This document shows positions 1 to 7,005 of a stretch of 64,000 nt of DNA, piece by piece. A model generated the notes under the pieces. It worked only from the letters and a program-made list of their open reading frames with translations, was not told the DNA's origin and did no database searches. Each line of letters begins with the position of its first letter. Position 1 is the stretch's first letter. Made by a program: the position numbers and the translations under genes. This DNA comes from Labilithrix luteola (GTDB lineage: Bacteria; Myxococcota_A; Polyangia; Polyangiales; Polyangiaceae): NCBI RefSeq assembly GCF_001263205.1, contig NZ_CP012333.1:3410001-3474000 (forward strand), read 5' to 3'.

Positions 1-650
1 ACCGCGACATGCGTTCTCGGGATGCCCGTCACCTCGGTGAGGATGGCAGCAACCTCGTCGTAGGAAAACGCGGCCGGTCCAGTGATGACGTGCGCCTTGT
101 CGTGCGAACGTTCGTCCACGAGCGCGCGTGCTCCGACGCGAGCGATGTCGTCGGCGTCGACGAAACGAACCTTGCTCGTCCCCGTCGCCGTCACGAGCGG
201 CACGCCCGCGGCGAGGCTCTTGGCGAGGAAGTGTCGCGGGTCGACCAAGTTCTGCATGAACCACGAAGGCCGAAGGACGGCCCACTCGGGCGTGTGGTCA
301 CGCAAGTACCGATGAACCTCGCCGAGGCCCGGATCCGTGACGTCGACGGCGGACGAGCTCAGCATCACGAAGCGCCGCACGCCAGCCCTCATGGCGAGGT
401 CGATGAAAGGCACCATCGTCTCGGCCGGCTTCGGATCGAGCGGCGGGGCGAGAAGGTAGACCGCCTGGACGTCACGGACGGCGGGCTCGTGCGTCGAGCG
501 ATCGTTCCACACGAAACGAACGGCATCCGTATCGGTTTCGGCCCTGGCCTGCGCGCCAGCGATGCGCGAGGTGATCCCCTCGTTGCGGAGAATGGTGGCA
601 ACGCGACTGCCCGTTTGGCCCGTTCCGCCCAGGACGAGAACGCGTCTCAT
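1..650 (-). CDS. NmrA-like NAD(P)-binding oxidoreductase (C-terminus cut by window edge)
   Basis: Reading leftward from an ATG at 650, the protein opens with MRRVLVLGGTGQTGSRVA, the glycine-rich Rossmann loop (GGTGQTG, residues 8-14) of atypical short-chain dehydrogenases of the NmrA/HSCARG group. A later segment, RFVMLSSSAVD, matches the active-site strand region of these proteins, followed by the usual LRPSWFMQN and a TGTSKVRFVDADD stretch. No stop occurs before base 1, so about 217 residues are visible and the end is missing. The ATG overlaps the stop of the upstream SnoaL-like gene by 4 bases (ATGA), so the two form a translationally coupled operon. Substrate is unknown; it may be a redox sensor rather than an enzyme. 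Family is confident, function is not. Confidence 0.85.
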   Translation of the reverse strand, partial: MRRVLVLGGTGQTGSRVATILRNEGITSRIAGAQARAETDTDAVRFVWNDRSTHEPAVRDVQAVYLLAPPLDPKPAETMVPFIDLAMRAGVRRFVMLSSSAVDVTDPGLGEVHRYLRDHTPEWAVLRPSWFMQNLVDPRHFLAKSLAAGVPLVTATGTSKVRFVDADDIARVGARALVDERSHDKAHVITGPAAFSYDEVAAILTEVTGIPRTHVA

Positions 651-1078
651 CGGCCGCCCTCCTGCTCGAGTGCAAACGCTTCGTGGGCCACGACGGGGTT
701 CCAGTACTCGCGGTAGCGAACGATCTTTCCGTCCTCGGCCGTCAAGACCATCACGTAGTCCTGCTCGTAGGCTTTCCCCGTCGGGCGCGCGATCGAGCTG
801 CCATGGACCTCGGCGATGACGACCCCCGGATCGAGCGAAGCGTGGACGCGAACGTCCGAGAAGGTGAACGGACCAAAGAGCTTGCCCGCGCGGCCGAAGT
901 ACTCGCGCATGGCCTGCTTTCCGACGAGGCGTGGTGGAACCGAGGTTCCCACCGCAAAAGGAAACTCGACCACGACGTTTTCGTCGAAGAGCGCGTACCA
1001 GGCCTCCGGATCCTCGAGGACGAGAGCGAGGTGTCGTTCGAGCAGCTCGAGCGAGGCTCGAGTCGTTGAATCGGTCAT
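647..1078 (-). CDS. SnoaL/NTF2-like small protein
   Basis: This 143-residue protein has the cone-fold layout of SnoaL-like/NTF2-like proteins: an N-terminal helix pair (LELLERHLALVLEDPEAWYA), the motif LFDENVVVEFPFA, then KQAMREYFGRAG and alternating beta strands ending in VRYREYWNPVVAHEAF, a typical C-terminus for polyketide cyclase/limonene-epoxide hydrolase relatives. The ATG at 1078 is favoured because the fold begins there; an open frame runs on upstream but carries no recognisable sequence. It is first gene of a two-gene operon with the NmrA-like gene (ATGA overlap at 647-650) and is divergent from the AraC-type regulator, a common layout for regulator plus target. Substrate unknown. 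Confidence 0.82.
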   Translation of the reverse strand: MTDSTTRASLELLERHLALVLEDPEAWYALFDENVVVEFPFAVGTSVPPRLVGKQAMREYFGRAGKLFGPFTFSDVRVHASLDPGVVIAEVHGSSIARPTGKAYEQDYVMVLTAEDGKIVRYREYWNPVVAHEAFALEQEGGR

Positions 1079-1149
1079 GCTCGGTACCCTACGCACGGCG
1101 CGTCGTGCGGGGCGTCCGGTGACCGATCCGCACGTCCGGTGCCCTACAC

Positions 1150-1164
1150 CGCAACTCGGTTGCG
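1150..1164. promoter_or_regulatory. Perfect 6+3+6 palindrome in divergent promoter region
   Basis: CGCAAC (1150-1155), spacer TCG, GTTGCG (1159-1164). It lies 72 bases upstream of the SnoaL-like start and on the far side of the larger palindrome from araC-type gene. A regulator operator is plausible; the binding protein is unknown. Confidence 0.35.
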
Positions 1165-1207
1165 CTGATTGAAGAGTCAAACGGAGATCGCGACAGACTT
1201 GTGCAAA

Positions 1208-1260
1208 GGACCGTGGATTTCGGGGCCCTCGCCCATCGTGGGCCCCGAAATTCACGGTCC
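1208..1260. promoter_or_regulatory. Long inverted repeat (21-bp arms, 20 of 21 matched)
   Basis: Left arm 1208-1228 and right arm 1240-1260 are reverse complements except for one position, with an 11-base spacer. The core halves are GGACCGTGGATTTCGGGG and CCCCGAAATTCACGGTCC. The element sits 31 bases before the ATG of the AraC-type gene and 129 bases before the SnoaL-like start, between two divergent units, so an operator is more likely than a terminator. As RNA it would form a very stable hairpin in the regulator's leader. Confidence 0.5.
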
Positions 1261-1291
1261 ATGCAAGTGGTCGCCGCAGTAGGTTGAGAGC

Positions 1292-2194
1292 ATGACCGCC
1301 GTGCGTGAGCTCGTCCGCAGCGTTTCGGTCCGCAAGGTCGACGCGACACATCTCGCCCTCGGCAACCGCTGGGGCAAGCGGCTTGGACGCGGCCCTCACG
1401 AAGCGCGGGTCTACGTCCAGCTCGACGGAACGGCTGCCCTCGACGTGGGCGGCGAGCAGATCTCGCTCTCGCGCGGCGACATCGCCTTTCTCCCCCGTTC
1501 CGACGCGCACGTGATTCGCGACCAACCCACGACGCGCGTGCACGGGTTCGGCGCCTGCCCCGGCATGCAGCGCACCGATGACGACGCCTACGAGACCGAC
1601 GGTGACGTCGATGGGTACATGATCGTCGCGAGCCTCCACCACGGAGCGGAGGCGCCCTGGCTCGATTTGCTTCCGGCCGTCGTTTCCCTTCCGTCGGAGA
1701 AACTCGCCGTCGCCGGCTGGCTCCGCGAAACGCTCGACCTTCTGCGCCATGCTCGTGCGCTACCCGAAAGCTCACGGGAAGCCATCGCCACGTCTCTCGC
1801 GCACGTGCTCTTCACGCAGGCGATCGAGCGCATCGAGTCGCGTCAGGATCTCTTGCGTGATGCATCGATCGCCTCGGTGCTGGCCGATGTGCGCGCCGCT
1901 CCCGAGCAACCCTGGGAGCTCTCGGCGTTGGCCAAGCGCGCGGGTCTCTCACGCACGGTCTTCGTCGAGCGAGCGTCGTCCTTGTTGGGCATGCCGCTCG
2001 GTACGCACATTCGCGCGCTCCGACTCGCACGCGCCCGCGAGCTCCTCGTCACGACGAACGCTGGCGTGAAAGAGATCGCCGCACGCGTCGGATACGCCAA
2101 CGCATCGGCCTTCGCGCGAGCGTTCACTCGAGCATCGGGAACGAGCCCCGCGCGTTACCGCGAGAGTTCGATCCTTCACGACGTCAAGACGTAG
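1292..2194 (+). CDS. AraC-family transcription regulator with N-terminal cupin
   Basis: The 300-residue protein has an N-terminal cupin-type sensor domain of the cupin_6 kind (VYVQLDGTAALDVGG, then LSRGDIAFLPRSDAHVIRD, about residues 45-85) and two C-terminal helix-turn-helix motifs: PWELSALAKRAGLSRTVFVE and GVKEIAARVGYANASAFARA, followed by the AraC signature end SGTSPARYR. Such proteins bind promoter DNA and respond to a small molecule through the cupin. It is divergent from the SnoaL-like/NmrA-like operon and probably regulates it and itself through the palindromes at 1150-1164 and 1208-1260; that link is inference from position. ATG at 1292 is preceded by GAGAG. Confidence 0.93.
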   Translation: MTAVRELVRSVSVRKVDATHLALGNRWGKRLGRGPHEARVYVQLDGTAALDVGGEQISLSRGDIAFLPRSDAHVIRDQPTTRVHGFGACPGMQRTDDDAYETDGDVDGYMIVASLHHGAEAPWLDLLPAVVSLPSEKLAVAGWLRETLDLLRHARALPESSREAIATSLAHVLFTQAIERIESRQDLLRDASIASVLADVRAAPEQPWELSALAKRAGLSRTVFVERASSLLGMPLGTHIRALRLARARELLVTTNAGVKEIAARVGYANASAFARAFTRASGTSPARYRESSILHDVKT

Positions 2195-2511
2195 CGGACG
2201 TCGCGCTCCAATCGGACAAGCCGGCGCGCCGCACGGCTCTGCCTGCGGATCTCCTGCGGGTGCATAAGCGGTATCCGGCGGCGAGGTGCGCGCGCCACGA
2301 AGCCAACGCGTGCAAGCACATGGAACTCGAGAGAGCGACGCGCGAGGGGGCGAGGGGCACTGAGGCGCAAAGACAGGGTGCGAGGCGACCCACGCTCGCC
2401 CTGTGAATGACGCGGTTCGTTACTTCGCCGTCACTCTGACCTCGAGCATTCACCGAAAAAACAGTGCCCTCGTTTCTCGCCCTCCATCGCTCAGGGCGGT
2501 AGGATCGGGAC
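2195..2511. other. Intergenic stretch, no gene recognised
   Basis: These 317 bases separate the AraC-type gene from the next co-directional pair. Open frames here are short and look like chance. A bulged hairpin can be drawn at 2373-2404 (ACAGGG pairing with CCCTGT, then CGAG with CTCG); it has no T-run and could be a weak terminator for the AraC gene or a leader structure. The downstream promoter should lie in its right half. Confidence 0.4.
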
Positions 2512-3066
2512 GTGGGCAAGAAGCTCAACCTCCCTGTCGTCCGTTCCGTTTTCGACCGTTCCGACACCACCACCGAGGGCGCCTCGAAGTCAGGCGCGCC
2601 TTCGAGGAAGGACGTAAAGCCGACGCTCGAAACCGCACGCAAGCGGCTCGGCGGGCGAGCATCCGACGTACGCGAGCCGGCTCCCGACGGCATGCTGCCC
2701 GGACAGATCGTCACCGTCACCACGAAGAGCGGCGACACCCACGTGGGCGTCGTTCTCTTCGCCGGCATCGAGGCGATCCACGTGCTTCTCCAAGACGGCG
2801 TACGTCTGAAGCGCGTTCGCGCCGAAGACGTCGGTCCCTACGACGGCTCGATGCCGACCGAGCTCGACTCGATCGCCACCGACGCCCGTGTGTTCCGCAT
2901 GATGTACGAGGGGCAGTCGATCCGTTACCCGGACGACCACGGCTCGCTCGTGAGCGGAAAGCTGATCGAGAAGTGCCGTTACGGCGCTCTCGTCGCACGT
3001 GAAGACGGAGCTGTCGTGGCCGTCGGTTTCCGTAAGCTCTGGCCGCTCCCGATCGCCGAAACCTGA
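2512..3066 (+). CDS. Conserved-looking hypothetical protein with SH3-like barrel region
   Basis: I do not recognise this 184-residue protein. A basic, disordered N-terminal third (residues 1-55) is followed by a beta-rich part. It starts GQIVTVTTKSGDTHVGVVLF, reads like a small SH3- or Sm-like barrel (about 60-105), and continues to a second beta segment ending VAVGFRKLWPLP. No signal peptide or membrane helix is seen, so it should be cytoplasmic. It starts with GTG at 2512; there is no earlier start in frame. The stop is 2 bases from the GTG of the sigma-region-like mini protein, so the two are almost certainly co-translated, suggesting a nucleic-acid or RNA-polymerase related job. That is inference. 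Confidence 0.7.
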   Translation: MGKKLNLPVVRSVFDRSDTTTEGASKSGAPSRKDVKPTLETARKRLGGRASDVREPAPDGMLPGQIVTVTTKSGDTHVGVVLFAGIEAIHVLLQDGVRLKRVRAEDVGPYDGSMPTELDSIATDARVFRMMYEGQSIRYPDDHGSLVSGKLIEKCRYGALVAREDGAVVAVGFRKLWPLPIAET

Positions 3067-3068
3067 TC

Positions 3069-3410
3069 GTGCGGAAAGAGCTCGAAGCGATCGTCACGGC
3101 GCTTCTCGAAGCGTCCGAGGCGAGCGGTGAAGTTTCGCTCGATGCGATCGGCGAGGCCGTCGGCGCCCGAGCGGTCAGTCAAGATGACGTCGACTCCATC
3201 CTGCACGCCCTCGAGGCCAAGGGTCGTCGCATCCAAGCGCCCGAGGGCGGCGGGGGCGAGAAGCGCCTCGCCCAGGTCATCGCCACGGCACGCACGCTCG
3301 GAGCGGAGCTCGGCCGCAAGCCCAGCGTCGCGGAGATCGCGGCACGCTCGGGGCTGACGGCCGAAGAGGTTCGTCACGCCCTCGCGCTCGTGCAGATCAT
3401 GCAGCGCTGA
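3069..3410 (+). CDS. Mini protein resembling sigma-70 region 1.1 plus a sigma region 3-like HTH
   Basis: This 113-residue protein shows two parts. Residues 2-58 (EASGEVSLDAIGEAVG, then QDDVDSILHALEAKGRRIQ) follow the pattern of sigma-70 region 1.1, the small acidic domain that guards the polymerase DNA channel. Residues 78-110 (LGRKPSVAEIAARSGLTAEE plus VRHALAL) follow the sigma region 3 helix-turn-helix, where primary sigma factors read like RxPTxEELAxxxG. Regions 2 and 4, which bind -10 and -35, are absent, so it cannot be a working sigma factor. GTG at 3069 follows the previous stop by 2 bases. A polymerase-binding regulator is one reading; a chance HTH protein is the alternative. Confidence 0.75.
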   Translation: MRKELEAIVTALLEASEASGEVSLDAIGEAVGARAVSQDDVDSILHALEAKGRRIQAPEGGGGEKRLAQVIATARTLGAELGRKPSVAEIAARSGLTAEEVRHALALVQIMQR

Positions 3411-3437
3411 GGGCGTGAGCCTCCGACCTCTCGGCGT

Positions 3438-4355
3438 TCAGACTTCCGGAAGCGGAACGAACTCGATCTCGTCGCCCGGCACCTTCGGGAAGCGCCCTTC
3501 CTTCCAGTCGCTCTTCGCCGACTCGATGCGGTCCTTCGAGCTCGAGACGAAGTTCCAGTAGATGTGGCGCGCGCCGACCGGCTCGCCGCCAAGGAGCATG
3601 ACGCGGCTTGGCTCGAGCGCCTCGAGAACCGGCTGCATGCCTTCCTTGAAGACGGCCATCGAGCCTTCTTCGAGCTCCTCGGGGCCGCACTTCACGCGCC
3701 CCTCGACGACGTACGCGGCGCGCTCCGGATACTCGGTCGGTAGCGCGATCTTGGCGCCCGCCTCGAGCTTCGCATCGACGTAGAACATCGGTGAGAGCAC
3801 CTCGACCGGTGAGGTCACTCCGTACGCCTTGCCCGCGATCACGCGCACGGTTCCGCCCTCATGCGGCACGCCAGGGATGGTCGACGCCTCATGGTGGAAG
3901 AACGCAGGCTCGGTCTCCTCGTGCGCGTCCGGGAGCGCGACCCAGGCCTGAATGCCGTGGATGCGCCCGCCCGACTTCTTGCGCTCCTCGGAGCTGCGCT
4001 CGGAGTGCGTGATGCCTCGACCGGCCGTCATCCAGTTCACGGCGCCCGGCTGAATCGCCACCGCGGAGCCCAAGCTGTCACGGTGGAAGATCTCGCCGTC
4101 GAAGAGGTAGGTCACGGTCGCAAGGTTGATGTGCGGATGCGGGCGAACGCTCATCCCGTTGCCCGGCTCGAGCTCCGCGGGGCCCATGTGATCGAAGAAG
4201 ATGAAGGGGCCGACCATGCGGCGCTGCATCGACGGCAGCGTTCGGCGAACGGCAAAGGCGCCGATGTCGCGAGGGCGGGCTCGGACCACGAGCTCGATCG
4301 TGGGGCATTCGACGTCGGTTTGGCAGTCGGGCTCGTTGTCAGGCAGCTGGCTCAT
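3438..4355 (-). CDS. Pirin family protein (first of a divergent pair)
   Basis: This 305-residue bicupin has the pirin signature: HPHINLATVTYLFDGEIFHR, then WMTAGRGITHSER. The presumed iron ligands are His73, His75, His117 and Glu119, all present, as in human pirin and E. coli YhhW. The C-terminal pirin_C cupin follows (SPVEVLSPMFYVDAKLEAGA to VMLLGGEP). Pirins are iron proteins; some act as quercetinases, others as redox-dependent transcription cofactors. ATG at 4355 is preceded by an AGAGGA ribosome site; a longer frame upstream has no pirin sequence. It is divergent from a second pirin at 4591, sharing a 235-base promoter region. Confidence 0.93.
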   Translation of the reverse strand: MSQLPDNEPDCQTDVECPTIELVVRARPRDIGAFAVRRTLPSMQRRMVGPFIFFDHMGPAELEPGNGMSVRPHPHINLATVTYLFDGEIFHRDSLGSAVAIQPGAVNWMTAGRGITHSERSSEERKKSGGRIHGIQAWVALPDAHEETEPAFFHHEASTIPGVPHEGGTVRVIAGKAYGVTSPVEVLSPMFYVDAKLEAGAKIALPTEYPERAAYVVEGRVKCGPEELEEGSMAVFKEGMQPVLEALEPSRVMLLGGEPVGARHIYWNFVSSSKDRIESAKSDWKEGRFPKVPGDEIEFVPLPEV

Positions 4356-4458
4356 CGGTCCTCTTTTTCTGCAGGTCTCGTGCGTATTTGACGACGCTTG
4401 GGTGCCCCCGCGCGCGGCCAGCCTAGCGCCGTCGAGGCCACGAGCGCGCATCGCAATT

Positions 4459-4474
4459 GTTCCACCCGTGGAAC
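4459..4474. promoter_or_regulatory. Perfect palindrome between divergent pirin genes
   Basis: GTTCCAC (4459-4465), spacer CC, GTGGAAC (4468-4474). It lies roughly midway, 104 bases before one pirin start and 117 before the other. The symmetry and placement fit an operator acting on both genes. No regulator gene is adjacent, so the binding factor is unknown. Confidence 0.45.
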
Positions 4475-4590
4475 GACTGGTTCGCCTGGCGGGGGATTGG
4501 GCTCGGCACGTGGCGACTTACTGTAGGGGGGTCGGAGCGAATCGACACTCGAGCTCGCTCTCGGCAAAGGAAAGAAAGAAAGAGAGAACC

Positions 4591-5493
4591 ATGGCCCAGC
4601 CCAACATCACCCCCGCCTCGAAGGCCTCGAGCACGGACCGCACGGGCCGCTCGGTCGCGCGCCTCGTGCGCGGGATGCCGACCAGTGACGGCGCCGGCGT
4701 GAAGCTGACTCGCGTGCTCGGCACGCCGGAGCTGCGGCGCCTCGACCCGTTCCTCATGCTCGACGAATTCAGGTCGGACGAACCGCAGGACTATCTCGCC
4801 GGCTTCCCCGATCACCCGCACCGCGGGTTCGAAACGTTCACGTACATGCTGGCGGGCAACTTCCGCCACGAGGACAACCACGGCGGACGAGGCGAGCTCG
4901 GCGCCGGCGGCGGCCAGTGGATGACCGCCGGACGAGGCATCGTCCACTCCGAAATGCCTCAGCAGGAGCAGGGACTCGTCTGGGGCTTCCAGCTCTGGAT
5001 CAACCTGCCCGCCAAGGACAAGATGCGCGACCCTGGCTACCAGGACGTGCAGCCGGCGGACATCCCGACCGCATCCCTCGCGAAAGGCGTCACCGTGCGC
5101 GTCATTGCCGGCAAGCTCGGTGAGCACGTCGGTCCGGCGGGCAAGGATCGCGAGACCGATCCGCACTACTTCGACGTCACCATTCCGGCAGGCGCCGACG
5201 CGGAGATCCCGCTCCCCAAGGGGCACGCCGCGTTCGTCTACCCGTTCGACGGCGACGTTCTCGCGGGTGAAGCAGGCTCCGAGCGTGCGCTCGCCCGCGG
5301 AACGCTCGGCGTGTTGAACGAAGGTGAGCACGTTCGCCTCGCCACCAAGGGCGACGCGAGCAAGCCGTCGCGCGTCCTCGTGGTCGCCGGCAAGCCGCTC
5401 GGCGAACCGGTCGTGCAGTACGGCCCGTTCGTCATGAACACGCCGCAGGAGATCGAGCGCGCCATCCTCGACTTCCAGGCCGGTCGCTTCTGA
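4591..5493 (+). CDS. Pirin family protein (second of a divergent pair)
   Basis: A 300-residue pirin with HPHRGFETFTYMLAGNFRHE and WMTAGRGIVHSEMP; the presumed iron ligands are His75, His77, His119 and Glu121. The C-terminal cupin is present (DPHYFDVTIPAGADAEIPLP to RVLVVAGKPLGEPVVQYGPF). It differs clearly from the neighbouring pirin, so the pair looks like old paralogues or two subfamilies rather than a recent tandem copy. ATG at 4591 follows a purine-rich run (AAAGAAAGAAAGAGAGAACC) that serves as ribosome site; the longer frame upstream has no matching sequence. Enzymatic (quercetinase-like) versus regulatory role cannot be told from sequence. Confidence 0.94.
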   Translation: MAQPNITPASKASSTDRTGRSVARLVRGMPTSDGAGVKLTRVLGTPELRRLDPFLMLDEFRSDEPQDYLAGFPDHPHRGFETFTYMLAGNFRHEDNHGGRGELGAGGGQWMTAGRGIVHSEMPQQEQGLVWGFQLWINLPAKDKMRDPGYQDVQPADIPTASLAKGVTVRVIAGKLGEHVGPAGKDRETDPHYFDVTIPAGADAEIPLPKGHAAFVYPFDGDVLAGEAGSERALARGTLGVLNEGEHVRLATKGDASKPSRVLVVAGKPLGEPVVQYGPFVMNTPQEIERAILDFQAGRF

Positions 5494-5506
5494 GCCGCAC
5501 CTGATT

Positions 5507-5558
5507 GCGCACGCCCGCACGTTTGGCCACGCTAGAATGGCCAAATGCGGGCGCGCGC
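5507..5558 (+). promoter_or_regulatory. Long stem-loop that contains the start codon of the 5545 gene
   Basis: TTTGGCCA (5522-5529) pairs with TGGCCAAA (5538-5545) around an 8-base loop; CGCCCGCA (5512-5519) pairs with TGCGGGCG (5546-5553) across a 2-base bulge (5520-5521); GCGC (5507-5510) pairs with GCGC (5555-5558) past one mismatch. In total 20 base pairs. The ATG at 5545-5547 lies entirely in the stem. There is no T-run after it, so a plain terminator is unlikely. It could hide the start codon from ribosomes or, as DNA, be an operator. Confidence 0.55.
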
Positions 5559-6210
5559 GATCGTGATCGGCGGAACGGGTTTGGTCGGCAGTCAGCTGCT
5601 CGACCAGCTCCAGGAAGACACACGCTTCGAAAAGGTCGTATCGCTCGTCCGCCGGAAGTCGGGCCGCGAGCATCCGAAGCTCGACGAGCACGTCATCGAC
5701 TTTCGTTCGAAAGACTCGTGGTCGCCGCTCATCGAGGGCTCACAGGGTGACGTGCTCTTCTCGACGCTTGGCACCACGCTCCGCCTCGCGGGCAGCCAAG
5801 CGGCCCAGTACGAGGTCGACTACACCTTCCAGTACCGCATCGCCGAGCAGGCTGCGGCCGCCGGCGTGAAGCGGTACGTCCTCGTCTCGTCGTCGGGGGC
5901 GAACTGGAACTCGTCGCTCTTCTACACGCGCATGAAGGGCGAGCTCGAGCGTGACGTCGAAAAGCTCCCCTTTTCGCGTATCCGCATTTTGCGGCCGGGC
6001 CTCCTCGCCGGCGAACGCGCCAAACGTCGGCCGCTCGAAGGCGTCGGCCAGGTCGTGGTTTCGGCGCTCAAATTCCTGCCTGGAGTTCGGCAGTACCGTC
6101 CGGTGCCCGCAAAAACCGTGGCGCGCGCGATGATTCGCGCCTGGAGCGAAGACGGAGCCGACCTCGAGATCTACGGTCCGGAGCAGGTCTTCGAGCTCGG
6201 CGAACGCTGA
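5545..6210 (+). CDS. NAD(P)H-binding oxidoreductase, HTATIP2/TIP30-like
   Basis: The 221-residue protein starts MRARAIVIGGTGLVGSQLLDQL, a Rossmann GxxGxxG loop at about residues 9-15. It carries DVLFSTLGTTLRLAGS and YVLVSSSGANWNSSLFYTR, then MKGELERDVEKL, the Ser...Tyr...Lys-type active-site layout of atypical short-chain dehydrogenases close to HTATIP2 and bacterial YbjT relatives. Substrate is unknown. It follows the pirin gene by 51 bases on the same strand. No ribosome site is visible; instead the ATG is inside a 20-bp hairpin (5507-5558). The next in-frame ATG would cut into the fold, so this start is preferred. Confidence 0.9.
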   Translation: MRARAIVIGGTGLVGSQLLDQLQEDTRFEKVVSLVRRKSGREHPKLDEHVIDFRSKDSWSPLIEGSQGDVLFSTLGTTLRLAGSQAAQYEVDYTFQYRIAEQAAAAGVKRYVLVSSSGANWNSSLFYTRMKGELERDVEKLPFSRIRILRPGLLAGERAKRRPLEGVGQVVVSALKFLPGVRQYRPVPAKTVARAMIRAWSEDGADLEIYGPEQVFELGER

Positions 6211-6261
6211 GCATCGAGCGGGACCGCGGGATTTTCACCGCTCGTTTCCACTCGGCGTAGG

Positions 6262-6957
6262 ATGCGAGGCGTGTTCGAGGACGTCGACGCCAAGGGAGTC
6301 CAGAAAGTCCCGCGCGATGCGGAAGACCGCTTGGTCCTCTACGCCATCTGGGCGCGGAGCGAGATCTGCGAGCTGCCCGCCGCGTCGGCATGGGGGATTC
6401 TCCATGAACGCTACCCGCAGGAGCCGAGGTTCCTTCTCCTGCACGTCTACGAAGACGTCTTGTCACCCGGTGACGCAGGCTTCGCGCCGTCCGCGTTCCT
6501 CGAGAAGGTGCAACGCGTGCTCGACGCAGCGGGCGGACATCTCCATCCCGAAGTTCGCGATCTGCTCGCCCTCGCCGAAGACGAGCTTCATCAGCTCGCC
6601 GAGCGCGATGCCGCACGACTCGATTTGATCCGCGCGCGCGTCGGAAGCCGCACGGGCGACGCCGGTGCCGCGAAGAAACGCCTGACGCGACTCTCGTCCG
6701 ACGTCGTTCGCGAGTTCCACGAACGCACCACCGGCGGCAAGCGCATCGGCGGCGACGCGAGCGGTACCGGTGGCGACTGGAAAGCCGCCGTCGACGCCGC
6801 GAAAGGCCCCAAGGCGCCTTATTCGGCCACCGCGAAGGTGACCGTCGGCAGCCTCGTCGAACATCCCAAGTTCGGCGTGGGCGTGGTCACTGCCATCGAG
6901 CCCGGACGCGCACACATCCTCTTCGAGAGCGGCGCGCGCAAACTCGTCGTCGGCTGA
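6262..6957 (+). CDS. Hypothetical protein with C-terminal UvrD/PcrA tail-like barrel motif
   Basis: The 231-residue protein has an alpha-helical N-terminal two-thirds I do not recognise (RDAEDRLVLYAIWARSEICE onward, charged, cytoplasmic). Its last 37 residues read VGSLVEHPKFGVGVVTAIEP then HILFESGARKLVVG, the pattern VxHPKFGxGxV...LFxxGxKxL known from the tudor-like C-terminal tail of UvrD/PcrA helicases, which binds RNA polymerase. The same module is found in the small protein at 24897-25181. A polymerase- or nucleic-acid-linked role is therefore possible but unproven. ATG at 6262 is the first start in frame; a GTG nine bases later is an alternative. Confidence 0.75.
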   Translation: MRGVFEDVDAKGVQKVPRDAEDRLVLYAIWARSEICELPAASAWGILHERYPQEPRFLLLHVYEDVLSPGDAGFAPSAFLEKVQRVLDAAGGHLHPEVRDLLALAEDELHQLAERDAARLDLIRARVGSRTGDAGAAKKRLTRLSSDVVREFHERTTGGKRIGGDASGTGGDWKAAVDAAKGPKAPYSATAKVTVGSLVEHPKFGVGVVTAIEPGRAHILFESGARKLVVG

Positions 6958-7005
6958 CGCGCCGACGACTGTGCGCTCGTCCGCGCGCGCTGGTAGCATC
7001 GGCAC

